This document shows, one piece after another, positions 18,882 to 29,851 of a stretch of 64,000 bases of DNA. The notes beneath the pieces are model-generated. The model did not search any database, was not told where the DNA came from, and saw nothing but the letters and a program-made list of their open reading frames with translations. The translations under genes were made by a program, and so were the position numbers. This stretch comes from DATDIC01 sp963764525 (lineage in GTDB: Bacteria > Pseudomonadota > Alphaproteobacteria > Acetobacterales > Acetobacteraceae): the NCBI GenBank assembly GCA_963764525.1, contig CAVXTC010000008.1:62001-126000 (forward strand). Reading direction: 5' to 3'. Every line of letters starts with the position of its first letter. The first letter of the stretch is position 1.

Positions 18882-19064
18882 ATGACCGAGGAGCCGCGCG
18901 TAATCTCCGGCGACGTGATCGCGTTGCGCCTGTTTGAAATCGCCTACGCAATCGACCTCCGCCACGTCGAGACTCTATGGGCGCAGCAAGCCCGTTCCAG
19001 CACCCGTTCGCGCCTGGTCGCGACGCCTGCCAAGGCGGTGACCTACGGCGAGAAGCGATCATGA
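18882..19064 (+). pseudogene. Truncated hypothetical protein
   Basis: From the ATG at 18882 a 60-residue frame reads MTEEPRVISGDVIALRLFEI and continues with regular helix-like spacing, then ends abruptly in VTYGEKRS. The start looks like a genuine N-terminus, but the product is short and stops against the convergent ferredoxin gene. I do not recognise the family. Confidence 0.35.
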
Positions 19065-19066
19065 CT

Positions 19067-19417
19067 CTAGCCGCGCGTCTCCGGCGGCAGCATCAGCTCC
19101 GGCAGGCGCTTGCCGTCGCGGACGTGATGCTGCAGCACCGCATCGACCGCCTCGGTCGAGTCGACGCGGTACCAGACGCCTTCGGGATAGATCACCAGGC
19201 ACGGCCCGTGCTCGCAGCGATCCAGACAGCCGGCGGTGTTCACCCGCACCGTCTTCAGCCCCATCTCCTTCGCCCGCACTTTCATGTAATCGCGCAGCTT
19301 TTCGCTGCCCTTGGCGGCGCAACTGCCCTTCGGGTGCCCGTCCGGCCGCCGGTTGCAGCAGACGAACAGATGCGTCTCGTAGTACTGCGGTGGATCGGCC
19401 GCCTGTCTGTCACCCAT
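19067..19417 (-). CDS. Thioredoxin-like [2Fe-2S] ferredoxin
   Basis: A 116-residue protein. The start MGDRQAADPP (19417) is chosen because the frame upstream is antisense to the next gene. It has the (2Fe-2S) ferredoxin fold with cysteines in HLFVCCNRRPDG, KGSCAAKG and AGCLDRCEHGPC, followed by VIYPEGVWYR. These shethna-type or NuoE-like proteins carry electrons between soluble enzymes. The start is divergent from the DUF255 gene, so the two may share a control region (19418-19484). Confidence 0.88.
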   Translation of the reverse strand: MGDRQAADPPQYYETHLFVCCNRRPDGHPKGSCAAKGSEKLRDYMKVRAKEMGLKTVRVNTAGCLDRCEHGPCLVIYPEGVWYRVDSTEAVDAVLQHHVRDGKRLPELMLPPETRG

Positions 19418-19484
19418 TCCCGCCTGTCCCTCGCTGCCGAGCGCCCCTATCTCATTGGCACCGCCCTCGCGCAAGGAGCCGCAT

Positions 19485-21590
<2,106 letters not shown>

Positions 21591-21635
21591 GTTGGATCAG
21601 GAACGCTCATATATAGGCACAAGGGAGGAACTGCC

Positions 21636-22397
21636 ATGCCATTCCATGAAAAAGGCGGCGTCCGCATTTACTACGAAGAAGCCGGCTCCGGGTTTCCTTT
21701 GCTGCTGATTCCCGGCGGCGGTTTAAATTCGACGATTTCGTTTGTCACCGACGAGGGCCCGTTCAACGCGATGGAGGCGTTCAAGGACGAGTACCGCTGC
21801 ATCACGATGGACCTGCGCAACGCCAACGGCGGCCAATCCTCCGGCCCGCTGGAGATCGAGCGGCCGTGGGACGCGTACGCCGATGACCAGATCGGGCTGA
21901 TGGATCATCTGGGCATCAAGGAATTCTTGGTTATGGGCTTCTGCATCGGCGGTCCGTTCATCTGGAACTTGTTACGCCGGACGCCCGAGCGTATCGTCGC
22001 CGCCGTGCTGGCGCAGCCCAGCGGGTTCCGGCCGGAAATGCCGGACCTGTTCTATCAAAACAACATCAAGGGTTGGGGCCCGGGACTGTGCGAACGGCGG
22101 CCCGACATCTCGATGGCGATGGTCGATCGCTTTCTGAAAAGGATGTACGGCACCAATCCTGATTTCGTCTTCACCGTGACGCGGGATTTCGTGCGCGCCT
22201 GCCGGACGCCCATCCTGGTCCTGCCGGACGACGTGCAGGCGCATCCGTACGCGGTGGCAATGGAGAGCGCACTTCTGGCGCCGAACGCGCAGGTGAGCCT
22301 GTATCCATGGAAGGAGCCCAAGGACCTGATACCGCTGGCGGTGCGCCACGTGCGCACCTTCCTGCAGGCGCACCGGCCGGTGGCAGGAGTCCGCTGA
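21636..22397 (+). CDS. Alpha/beta hydrolase with a cysteine nucleophile
   Basis: A 253-residue alpha/beta-hydrolase fold protein starting MPFHEKGGVRIYYEE behind GGGAGGA. The oxyanion loop is LIPGGGLNST. The nucleophile elbow reads GFCIGG, putting C103 where most members have serine, as in dienelactone hydrolases. The acid and His are less clear; the C-terminal VRHVRTFLQAH may supply the histidine. The substrate is unknown. The frame is intact. Confidence 0.85.
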   Translation: MPFHEKGGVRIYYEEAGSGFPLLLIPGGGLNSTISFVTDEGPFNAMEAFKDEYRCITMDLRNANGGQSSGPLEIERPWDAYADDQIGLMDHLGIKEFLVMGFCIGGPFIWNLLRRTPERIVAAVLAQPSGFRPEMPDLFYQNNIKGWGPGLCERRPDISMAMVDRFLKRMYGTNPDFVFTVTRDFVRACRTPILVLPDDVQAHPYAVAMESALLAPNAQVSLYPWKEPKDLIPLAVRHVRTFLQAHRPVAGVR

Positions 22398-22730
22398 ACG
22401 GATCGTCGGTGCTTCGTAGTGGTAGCTTCGGTTCTGATCGTGCGGATGTGCAGGATAGCAAGAAAGGGAAGCTTTTACGCAGTCCCCCTGGCCGCGCGCG
22501 GCCACCACGATGAATGAAAATGGTGGTGCGACGGGCCGGGATTGACCAACCTCCTGCGAGGCGATCGTGTCGAGGCTGATCTCTCTGCGGTGGCTCCCAG
22601 ACCCCGTAACGCAGTCCGGCCCGCGGCGCGTCGAGGTACCACACTTTGTCGCTCCCGGCGACGGGAAGCACGTGTAGCAGATCCTGTCTTCTACCTGCGG
22701 CGCCTCGGTCGTGCGTGAACGAGGAGGCAA
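22398..22730. other. Region upstream of the IS110-type transposase
   Basis: About 330 bases without a gene. It is probably partly the non-coding left end of the IS110 element, since this family has long untranslated ends. An AGGAGG site lies just before the transposase start. No terminal inverted repeats were seen, as expected for IS110. Confidence 0.45.
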
Positions 22731-23997
22731 TGATGGAGCGACTGATCGAACGCTGTGCCGGGCTGGATGTGCATCAGGCCAGCGTAGTGGCGTGCGTGCT
22801 GATCCACGAGACGCGGCAAGCGACCCGAAGGAGCTGGTCCGCACGTTCGGCACGATGACCGACGAGTTGGAGACGTTGCGTGACTGGCTTGTGGCGGAGC
22901 AGGTGTACGCATGTCGGCATGGAGAGCACCGGGTCTACTGGCGCCCGATCTATGCGGTGCTGGAAGGCACTTTGCGAGCTGATCGTCGGCAATGCCCGGC
23001 ATATCAGAACGTGCCGGGCTGCAAGACTGACATCAAGGATGCGGAATGGATTGCCGAGCTGGTGTGCTGCGGACTGATCCGGCCGAGCTTCGTGCCGCCG
23101 AAGCCGCTGCGTGAGTTGCGTGAGCTGTTGCGCTACCGGCGCAAGCTGATGGAGGTGCAGGCAGCCGAGCGCAACCGGCTGCAGAGGCTGCTCGAGAGTG
23201 CCAACATCAAGCTCGGCAGCGTTGCGACCGACGTCTTCGGCGTGTCCGGGCGGGCAATGCTGCGGGCGTTGATCGAAGGCAGGCCTCGCCTGTGGAGATG
23301 GCTGAGCTGGCGCAGCGGACGCCTGCGCCGCAAGCGCGGCGAACTGACCATGCGCCCTGGACGGGCGGCTGGACAACACGCAGCGGTTCCTGCTGGTCGA
23401 TGCAGTTGCGCCGGGTCGAAGGCATCGAAACGATGATCGAGGAACTCGACCAGCTAATCGCCGAGAAGCTGGCGCCATACCAGGCCGAAATGGCCCTGCT
23501 GATGCAGATCCTCGGCGTCGACTGGGTGGTTGCCGGCGTGCTGATCGCGGAGATCGGCATCGATATGGGCGTGTTTGTCAGCGTCCACCATCTCGCCGCC
23601 TGGGCCGGCCTGTGCCCCGGCAGCTATGAGAGCGCCGGCAAACACAAGAGCGCCGCTGCCCGGAAGGGCAACGTGCACTTGCGGACCATGCTGGTCGGGG
23701 CGGCGAGGCCGGCAGACCGACCAAAGGCAGCTACTTCAAGGACAAATACTACCGGCTGAAGGCGCGCCGCGGCGCCATGCGGCGGCGCTGGCGATTGCCC
23801 ACAAGATCCTGGTCGCCGCCTATCATATGCTGGCGCGGCGGGTTGGCTATCGTGAGTTGGGTGCAGCCTATCTCGATCGGATCGATCAGACGCGCACCGC
23901 CGCCAACCTCAAGCGGCGCCTGGAACGTCTCGGCTATGTCGTCTCGATCCTTCCCCAAACCACAGCCCCAGACACGCAAGTGGGCAACCCTGCATAG
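22731..23997 (+). pseudogene. IS110-family transposase, multiply frameshifted
   Basis: DEDD-type transposase remnants lie in order in several frames: MMERLIERCAGLDVHQASVV (start 22731), THVGMESTG, YWRPIYAVLEG, NARHI.../PGCKTDIKDAEWIAELVCCG, RKLMEVQAAERNRLQRLLE, then the C-terminal Transposase_20 part ILGVDWVVAGVLIAEIG, AAWAGLCPGSYESAGKHKS and AIAHKILVAAYHML, ending near 23997. At least five frame changes are needed. The element is therefore dead as read, though all conserved blocks are present. Confidence 0.85.
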
Positions 23998-24386
23998 AAC
24001 GCTGCCAACGGGATATTTTCGTAGCAGATTTCAGGAGATGCACGCGGATGCACGCGGATGGGACTGGACGGCGAGCGGCATCGGTTGGGCACCTGCCTGA
24101 TTGCCGGACACGTCAGCGATATCAATGCAACCAGTCCGCAACGCTGCCGGTTCGAAATTCCAACGACGCCGTCGATAACGCTGCTGCCCGCCCATTCCGC
24201 GTATTCATATCTGCGTGCCCGGGATCGGCTACAAGGAGTTGGACGGCTGAACAAGCACGGGATGGAAGAAACCGAGACCTCGATCACTGGCGAGCTTGCG
24301 CGCGGGACGTTCGCGATCAGCTTTTTCCTGGCGTGCTGGCGGTACTGGAATTGGCGGGGGTGCGGTTGGAGGACCTTTGAATATGA
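23998..24386. other. Region downstream of the IS110 remnant
   Basis: About 390 bases with no supportable gene. A ten-base unit ATGCACGCGG is repeated in tandem at about 24039-24058. GC content falls toward 24380, where the next gene begins. Confidence 0.4.
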
Positions 24387-25065
24387 TCAATATGGACTTG
24401 CAGTTATGGCGCATTCGAATGCGGGTATCGGAATTCCTTTCAGAGCTTCATCCCTTATCCTAAACATGTCTTCGTGTTCTACAACCGTAAATTCAACATT
24501 AGATGCCTGAAATGCTTTTTCTAACACTTGGGCGGACGCTGGCTGCTGTGCTTGGTCACGGACCCATATCTCTATTCCATGACCTGCAACGCCAAGAACC
24601 TGCCCAGGCACTCCCTTCCACCCAGGCAATCCATTCAAAATCTTCGCTATAGTGAATTGGAATTTCTGACAGTCTGGACAAAGACCACTCACATTTTACT
24701 TGCACCCAATGAGGGCCGCCCGGAGGGGCAATCGCCGCTGCGCTAAACGCGCGCTTTTGTTCGTCACTAAGATGGTATAGCGAGTAACTGTTCTGGGCTG
24801 ATACAAGCAGGACAATCGGTATCAGTATCTCCGCCACCACCACGCCAAGAACAAGGAGCACCCATCGGGACCATTGCACTATTTCTTGCCAAAAAAGCCA
24901 TGCTGTTCCGCCAGCTCCCACAAAGGATATTGTAAAGCCCACCCAAAAAATAAGGTTTGTGTGAGCGAACGGGATGGCCATCAAAGCGACGCCGAGCCCA
25001 AGCGGTCCTAAAAGCGCAAGCGCCGCTCCGATGCGCTGCCCAGTGAGCGGATGTCCGCCTTCCAT
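24387..25065 (-). CDS. Hypothetical membrane protein, frameshifted
   Basis: Starting MEGGHPLTGQRIGAALALLG (25065), there are about four hydrophobic segments (IGAALALLGPLGLGVALM, LIFWVGFTISFVGAGGTAW, WVLLVLGVVVAEILIPIVLL), then a soluble part. The frame changes near 24690 and the C-terminal domain continues as GLCPDCQKFQFTIAKIL, ending ITASPY at 24387. Rejoined length is about 225 residues. A CxxC (LCPDC) lies at the junction. I do not recognise the family. Codon use and lower GC suggest acquired DNA next to the IS110 remnant. Confidence 0.55.
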
Positions 25066-25504
25066 GGTTCGGATTCCCCCGCTCTCGATGCTGCAACGTC
25101 AAGGCAGAATTGAACGAGCGCACCCGGCGCCATCCGAACGCGCTCGCCTCGGCGCTCCGCTGTGTGCTTCGGGGATCGTCGGCGCGGAGCCGTGAATCCG
25201 GTTGTAGCAGAGTTAGCCACAGACTTATGTTGGTTATGTTGGTAACTCTGATGATCGTTGCTGCCTGATACCGGAAATCTGCGTAAAACCTATTCTCAAA
25301 TGCGTTCGATTTCGGGCTGGAGCCGTGCTGGAAAATCGTGCTCTCGATTTTCGAGGTCATCGCGCGACGCAATCACGTCAATCGTCGGCACCGCGACGTT
25401 GCAATCGACTTGTCTTGATGGAAAGCGGCGGCCTGGCCCTCACCCGGCGGGCTGTCGCCCGCCGACCTCTCCCGCACGTGCGGAAGAGGTGGAAGGATGC
25501 CGGG
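25066..25504. other. Intergenic region before the DUF1194 gene
   Basis: About 440 bases without a supportable gene. The right part holds the palindromic repeat at 25436-25492. The DUF1194 frame stays open back to 25325, but that segment is mostly repeat sequence. Confidence 0.4.
25436..25492. repeat. Dispersed palindromic intergenic repeat
   Basis: The sequence CCCTCACCCGGCGGGCTG then TCGCCCGCCGACCTCTCCC, followed by CGGAAGAGGT, forms a strong stem (CGGCGGGC/GCCCGCCG). This composition is typical of repeats scattered between genes in many alphaproteobacteria. It lies just upstream of the DUF1194 start. Confidence 0.6.
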
Positions 25505-26122
25505 ATGGACGCGGTGGATTTGGCGCTGGTGCTGGCGGTCGATGGCTCGGCCAGCGTGACCTATGACGAATTCAACCTGATCGCCGGCGGGATGGCGGCG
25601 GCACTGCGCGAACCGGCGGTCGTCCGCGGCCTGACGGGCGGGCCGGCGAAGGCCAGCATGGCCGCGCTGCTGCTGTGGTCCGGAATCGGGGCGCACGAGG
25701 TGATCGCCGACTGGACCCGCATCGGATCGGCGACCGACGCGGCGGCGTTCGCGCAGGCGGTGGACGACATGCCGCGTTCCGTGCAGCCGGGCGAGACGGC
25801 AATTGGGGAGGCGCTGCTGGCGGCGATCGAATTGCTGGCGCGCGCACCGGTAACGGCGACAAGGCAGGTGGTGAACGTGATTGGCGATGGGCGGTCGAAT
25901 GCCGGCATCCCGCCCGGGCCGATCCGCGATCGGATGGCGGCGGCGGGTATCACCATCAACGGGCTGTGCATCCTGCACGAAGAACCCGATTTGCTGGAGA
26001 GCTACACGAAGGAGGTGATCGGCGGGCCGGGAGCGTTCGCTGTGATCTGCAAGGATTACCCGGAATTCGGTGCGGCGATGCGGCGCAAGCTGACGCGGGA
26101 GCTGGAGGTGCCGATCGCTTGA
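25505..26122 (+). CDS. DUF1194 protein with von Willebrand factor A-like fold
   Basis: A 205-residue protein starting MDAVDLALVLAVDGSASV. The MIDAS motif DGSAS is at once visible, followed by the DUF1194 pattern (VIADWTRIG, AIGEALLAAIELL, RQVVNVIGDGRSNAG). The family usually has a signal peptide; none is seen here because the ATG at 25505 sits directly before the first strand. Either the protein is cytoplasmic or the signal was lost to the upstream repeat. Function is unknown; metal-dependent protein binding is likely. Confidence 0.85.
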   Translation: MDAVDLALVLAVDGSASVTYDEFNLIAGGMAAALREPAVVRGLTGGPAKASMAALLLWSGIGAHEVIADWTRIGSATDAAAFAQAVDDMPRSVQPGETAIGEALLAAIELLARAPVTATRQVVNVIGDGRSNAGIPPGPIRDRMAAAGITINGLCILHEEPDLLESYTKEVIGGPGAFAVICKDYPEFGAAMRRKLTRELEVPIA

Positions 26123-26444
26123 GGCGGTTGCGTGCGGGCGGGGTTGCAGGAGTAAACCGGGGCTCGCCGCTTCGCAGAGGCGGCGAAAATGGCCCTGAAT
26201 GATGGGCATCTCGCCATCAGGTGACCGAATGCGGCGTTTGCGAAACAGCCTTGTGCCGCGGGCGCACAATTACCTGCTGAACCCCCGACATCGGACGCGC
26301 GAACAGCCAGCGTGCTGGAGATCATTTCCTTTCGGCTGGGACCGGCGACTGTTTTGAGCGACGGCGTTACCGGTGCAACCCCCCGGCGTTTGGCATGGGG
26401 CGGAAAAACCTTGATACTCAACCGCTGGCAAGAAAGTATGCGGC
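26123..26444. other. Intergenic region before the S1C-like gene
   Basis: About 320 bases. I see no gene. A short GC-rich palindrome (GCCGCTTCGCAGAGGCGGC, about 26169-26187) could be the DUF1194 terminator, but it lacks a T-run. Confidence 0.4.
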
Positions 26445-27419
26445 ATGCCGAAAGCCGATTGGGAAATACCGGCCAACCTGCAGCCGGATCCGGATGACTA
26501 CCCGTACGACCTCGAACGCGCGATGAGTGCGATCGTGGGCATCAAGTCCTATGTTCCGGCGGACGCCTATACTGCCGGCACGCTGGGGACCGAACGCGCC
26601 GGCAGCGGCGTGGTGATCCGGGATTCCGGGCTGGTCGCGACGATCGGCTACCTGATCACCGAAGCCGAGACGATCTGGATCACCTCGGCGGATGGTCGCG
26701 CGGTCCAGGGACACGCGCTTGCCTATGACCAGGAGAGCGGGTTCGGCCTGGTGCAGGCGCTCGGGCGGCTCAATCTGCCGGCGTTGGAGCTGGGCGATTC
26801 GGACGCCTTGAAGGTCGGCGACCAGGTGGTTTTTGCCGCGGCCGGCGGACGGCACCATTCGGTGGAAACCCGCGTGGTCGGGCGGCAGGAATTTGCCGGC
26901 TATTGGGAATACGTGCTGGACGACGCGATCTTCACCGCACCGGCGCATCCGTTCTGGGGCGGCTGCGGACTGATCGGCGGCGACGGCAAGCTGATGGGCA
27001 CCGGATCGCTGATCCTGCAACAAGGTGACGGCAAGGGGCGCCGGCTCGACATGAACATGGTCGTGCCGATCGGCCTGCTGGGTCCGATCCTGGACGATCT
27101 GCTGACATACGGGCGGGTGAACCGGCCGGCACGTCCCTGGCTTGGCATGTACGCGACGGAATTTGACGAGACGCTGGTAATCGGCGGGTTGTCGGATAAC
27201 GGCCCAGCCGAGCAGGCCGGCGTGCGGGCTGGCGACCGCGTGGTGTCGGTGAACGGGGAAGAGGTCGCGGACCTCGCCGGGCTGTGGCGGAGGGTGTGGG
27301 CATCGGGCAGCGCCGGGGCGGAGGTGCGGCTGAAGCTGATGCGCGAGTCCGGTCCGGTCACGCTGTCGGTTCGCTCCGGCGACCGCTTCAAGTTCCTGAA
27401 GTCGCCGAAACTGCACTGA
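26445..27419 (+). CDS. S1C-family serine-protease homologue with PDZ domain, catalytic triad not recognisable
   Basis: A 324-residue DegP/HtrA-like protein without a signal peptide. Residues about 25-215 show the trypsin-fold landmarks GSGVVIRDSGLVAT, LGDSDALKVGDQVVF and GLIGGDGKLMG, followed by a PDZ domain (LSDNGPAEQAGVRAGDRVVS). Where DegP has the NNHVI histidine the text is GYLITEAE, the D-strand reads ESGFGLVQ, and the GNSGGP serine site reads FWGGCGLI. It therefore looks like a non-proteolytic member. Its stop overlaps the start of the MBL gene (TGATG), so the two are co-translated. Confidence 0.85.
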   Translation: MPKADWEIPANLQPDPDDYPYDLERAMSAIVGIKSYVPADAYTAGTLGTERAGSGVVIRDSGLVATIGYLITEAETIWITSADGRAVQGHALAYDQESGFGLVQALGRLNLPALELGDSDALKVGDQVVFAAAGGRHHSVETRVVGRQEFAGYWEYVLDDAIFTAPAHPFWGGCGLIGGDGKLMGTGSLILQQGDGKGRRLDMNMVVPIGLLGPILDDLLTYGRVNRPARPWLGMYATEFDETLVIGGLSDNGPAEQAGVRAGDRVVSVNGEEVADLAGLWRRVWASGSAGAEVRLKLMRESGPVTLSVRSGDRFKFLKSPKLH

Positions 27420-28054
27420 TGGGCGCGCTGAAAGCGGCCGTCCTGCCGGTCACCCCATTCCAGCAGAATTGCAGTCTCCTGTGGGACGAAGGAACCAGAC
27501 GCGCGCTGGTGGTGGACCCCGGCGGGGAGGTGCCGCGCATCCAGGACGCGATCGGCCGGCTTGGCGTCACGGTCGAGCGTGTGCTGCTCACGCATGGGCA
27601 TATCGATCATGCCGGCGGCGCCGCCGAACTGGCGGAGGCGTTGGGCGTGCCGATCGAAGGCCCCGATGAGCGGGACCAATTCCTGCTGGACGGCATCGCC
27701 GAACAGGGGTTCGGATTCGGCCTGACCGATGTGCGCAACGTCACGCCCGGCCGCTGGCTGCACGAGGGCGATCAGGTCAGCCTGGGCGAGCACCGGTTCG
27801 ATGTGCTGCACTGTCCCGGGCACACACCGGGCCATATCGTGTTCGTCAATCACGCGGCGCGCTTCGCCGTGGTGGGCGACGTGCTGTTCCAGGGCTCGGT
27901 GGGGCGAACCGATTTCCCCTATGGCGACCACGACGCGCTGATCCGCGCCATCCATGACAAGCTGCTGCCGCTGGGCGACGATCTAGCGTTCCTGTGCGGC
28001 CACGGCCCTGGCTCGACGATCGGGGCGGAGCGGGCGAACAATCCGTTCCTTTAA
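27419..28054 (+). CDS. MBL-fold metallo-hydrolase (glyoxalase II-like)
   Basis: A 211-residue metallo-beta-lactamase fold enzyme. The metal motif THGHIDHAGG is at about residues 58-67, followed by HCPGHTPGH, VVGDVLFQGSVGRTD and LCGHGPGS, matching the YcbL/glyoxalase II branch that hydrolyses thioesters. The ATG at 27419 overlaps the upstream stop. The frame is intact. Confidence 0.92.
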   Translation: MGALKAAVLPVTPFQQNCSLLWDEGTRRALVVDPGGEVPRIQDAIGRLGVTVERVLLTHGHIDHAGGAAELAEALGVPIEGPDERDQFLLDGIAEQGFGFGLTDVRNVTPGRWLHEGDQVSLGEHRFDVLHCPGHTPGHIVFVNHAARFAVVGDVLFQGSVGRTDFPYGDHDALIRAIHDKLLPLGDDLAFLCGHGPGSTIGAERANNPFL

Positions 28055-28085
28055 TACGATAGCGCTGGCGGGACGGGAGGGCAGG

Positions 28086-28577
28086 ATGTGGCGTGTGGCT
28101 TTCGTGCTGTTGGGCGTTGGCTTGTGGTCCGGAGTGGCGGTGGCGGACGGGCTGGTGGTTACCCACCGGCTGTCGGCGGAGATGGCCAACCAAGCGGTCG
28201 GCGAAGCGGTGGCGAGCTGCGCCAGACAGGGCTATGCGGAGACCGCCGTGCTGGTCGATGCCGATGGGGTGCGGCAAGCGGTTCTGCGGGGGGATCGCGC
28301 CGGCAGCCATACGCTGGATAGCGCGAACGACAAGGCATACACAGCGGCGTCTTTCAAGACCGACACCAGTGCGCTGGTCGAGCGGTCCAAGACGGTTCCG
28401 GGATTTTCCGGGTTGTTCACGCAACTTCCGAATCTGATCCTGTTCGGCGGCGGCGTTGTTATCAAGCTGGGGGACGAAGTGGTCGGGGCGATCGGCGCGG
28501 CCGGCGCGCCGGGCGGCAACCTGGACGAGGCGTGCGCGCGCGCCGGACTGGACAAGATCCGCGACCGGCTCAAGTGA
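28086..28577 (+). CDS. GlcG/HbpS family heme-binding-like periplasmic protein
   Basis: A 163-residue protein with a signal peptide (MWRVAFVLLGVGLWSGVAVA). The mature part follows the GlcG/HbpS (DUF336) pattern: ALTxxxA-like helix SAEMANQAVGEAVASC, VLVDADGVRQAVLRGDRA, NDKAYTAASF, and a C-terminal GGGVVIKLGDEVVGAIGAAG. HbpS relatives bind heme or heme-degradation products. It lies in a row of plus-strand genes with short gaps. The frame is intact. Confidence 0.88.
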   Translation: MWRVAFVLLGVGLWSGVAVADGLVVTHRLSAEMANQAVGEAVASCARQGYAETAVLVDADGVRQAVLRGDRAGSHTLDSANDKAYTAASFKTDTSALVERSKTVPGFSGLFTQLPNLILFGGGVVIKLGDEVVGAIGAAGAPGGNLDEACARAGLDKIRDRLK

Positions 28578-28591
28578 CGGGACAGACCGAA

Positions 28592-29851
28592 ATGGTTGCA
28601 TCTGATGCCGTATATCCGGGCGGCGGAATGACCCCGGTTTCGGCCCGCTGCTGCGTTGCCGGGGGCGGACCGGCCGGGATGATGCTGGGCCTGCTGCTGG
28701 CGCGGGCCGGGGTCGATGTGCTGGTGCTGGAGAAGCACGCCGATTTCCTGCGCGATTTCCGCGGCGACACGATCCATCCCTCCACGCTGGAGGTGATGCA
28801 CGAGCTTGGGCTGCTCGATGAATTGCTGACCCGGCGGCATACCAAGGTGCGGACCGCCGGCGCCCAAGTTGGCGCCGAGTTCCTGGAGATGGCCGATTTC
28901 ACCCATTTGCCGACTCGTTGCGGCTATATCGCGTTGATGCCGCAATGGGATTTTCTCGATTTCCTGGCCGGACATGCGAAGCAGTACACGAATTTCCGGC
29001 TGATGATGCGCACCGAGGCGACCCGGCTGATCGAGGAAGCCGGCACGGTGGCGGGGCTGCACGCGCGCGGCCCGGACGGCGAGATGGAGATTCGCTCCGA
29101 TCTGGTTGTTGCCGCGGACGGGCGGCACTCGGTGCTGCGCGATGCGAGCGGTTTCAGGCTGCTCGATCTTGGCGCGCCGATCGATGTGCTGTGGATGCGG
29201 CTGTCGCGGCACGCCGATGATCCGACGGCGGCGCTCGGGCGAGTTGGAGCGGGGGCGATGATGGTCACGCTCGATCGCGGCGATTACTGGCAGTGTGCGT
29301 TCGTTATCGCCAAGGGCGGGATCGAGGAGACACGTGCCGGCGGGCTGCCGGCGTTTCGTGCGCGCATCGTCGAGCTGGCGCCGCACTTCGCCGACCGCGT
29401 GCAGGAGCTGCAAAGCTGGGACGACATCAAGCTGCTGACCGTTTCGGTCAATCGCCTGCGCGATTGGTCGCGTGCCGGGCTGCTGGTGATCGGCGATGCG
29501 GCGCATGCGATGTCGCCGGTCGGCGGCGTGGGGATCAATCTGGCGGTGCAGGACGCGGTGGCGGCGGCGAATATCCTGGGCGCCGGCTTGCGGCAGGGTG
29601 CGGTGGGGCCGGAGGTGCTGCGGCTGGTGCAGCGCCGGCGGGAGACACCGACCCGGTTGACGCAGCGGATGCAGATCCTGATCCAGAACCGGGTGATCAG
29701 CCGCGTGCTGGCGTCGCATCGCGCGCCCATGGTTTCGCCGGTACTGCGCCTGCTGCTGGGGATTCCGCGCATCCAGCGACTGCCGGCGCGGGTGATCGGG
29801 ATGGGGTTCCTGCCGGAACATGTTCGGCCGGTGGAAAATGGCGCGCGATGA
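28592..29851 (+). CDS. FAD-dependent monooxygenase (UbiH/PHBH family)
   Basis: A 419-residue flavoprotein hydroxylase. The dinucleotide motif AGGGPAGMMLGLLLARAG is near the N-terminus, the DG motif VVAADGRHSVLR is central, and the GD motif VIGDAAHAMSPVGGVG is at about residue 310. There is no ring-substrate clue. The start is uncertain: ATG 28592 is used, ATG 28628 is equally possible. Its stop overlaps purH by four bases (ATGA), an odd coupling between an oxygenase and purine synthesis. Confidence 0.88.
   Translation: MVASDAVYPGGGMTPVSARCCVAGGGPAGMMLGLLLARAGVDVLVLEKHADFLRDFRGDTIHPSTLEVMHELGLLDELLTRRHTKVRTAGAQVGAEFLEMADFTHLPTRCGYIALMPQWDFLDFLAGHAKQYTNFRLMMRTEATRLIEEAGTVAGLHARGPDGEMEIRSDLVVAADGRHSVLRDASGFRLLDLGAPIDVLWMRLSRHADDPTAALGRVGAGAMMVTLDRGDYWQCAFVIAKGGIEETRAGGLPAFRARIVELAPHFADRVQELQSWDDIKLLTVSVNRLRDWSRAGLLVIGDAAHAMSPVGGVGINLAVQDAVAAANILGAGLRQGAVGPEVLRLVQRRRETPTRLTQRMQILIQNRVISRVLASHRAPMVSPVLRLLLGIPRIQRLPARVIGMGFLPEHVRPVENGAR

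Noticed and set aside
24058..24510. A 150-codon plus-strand frame after the IS110 remnant
   Set aside because: No ribosome site, no domain features, and it overlaps the better-supported minus-strand membrane protein.
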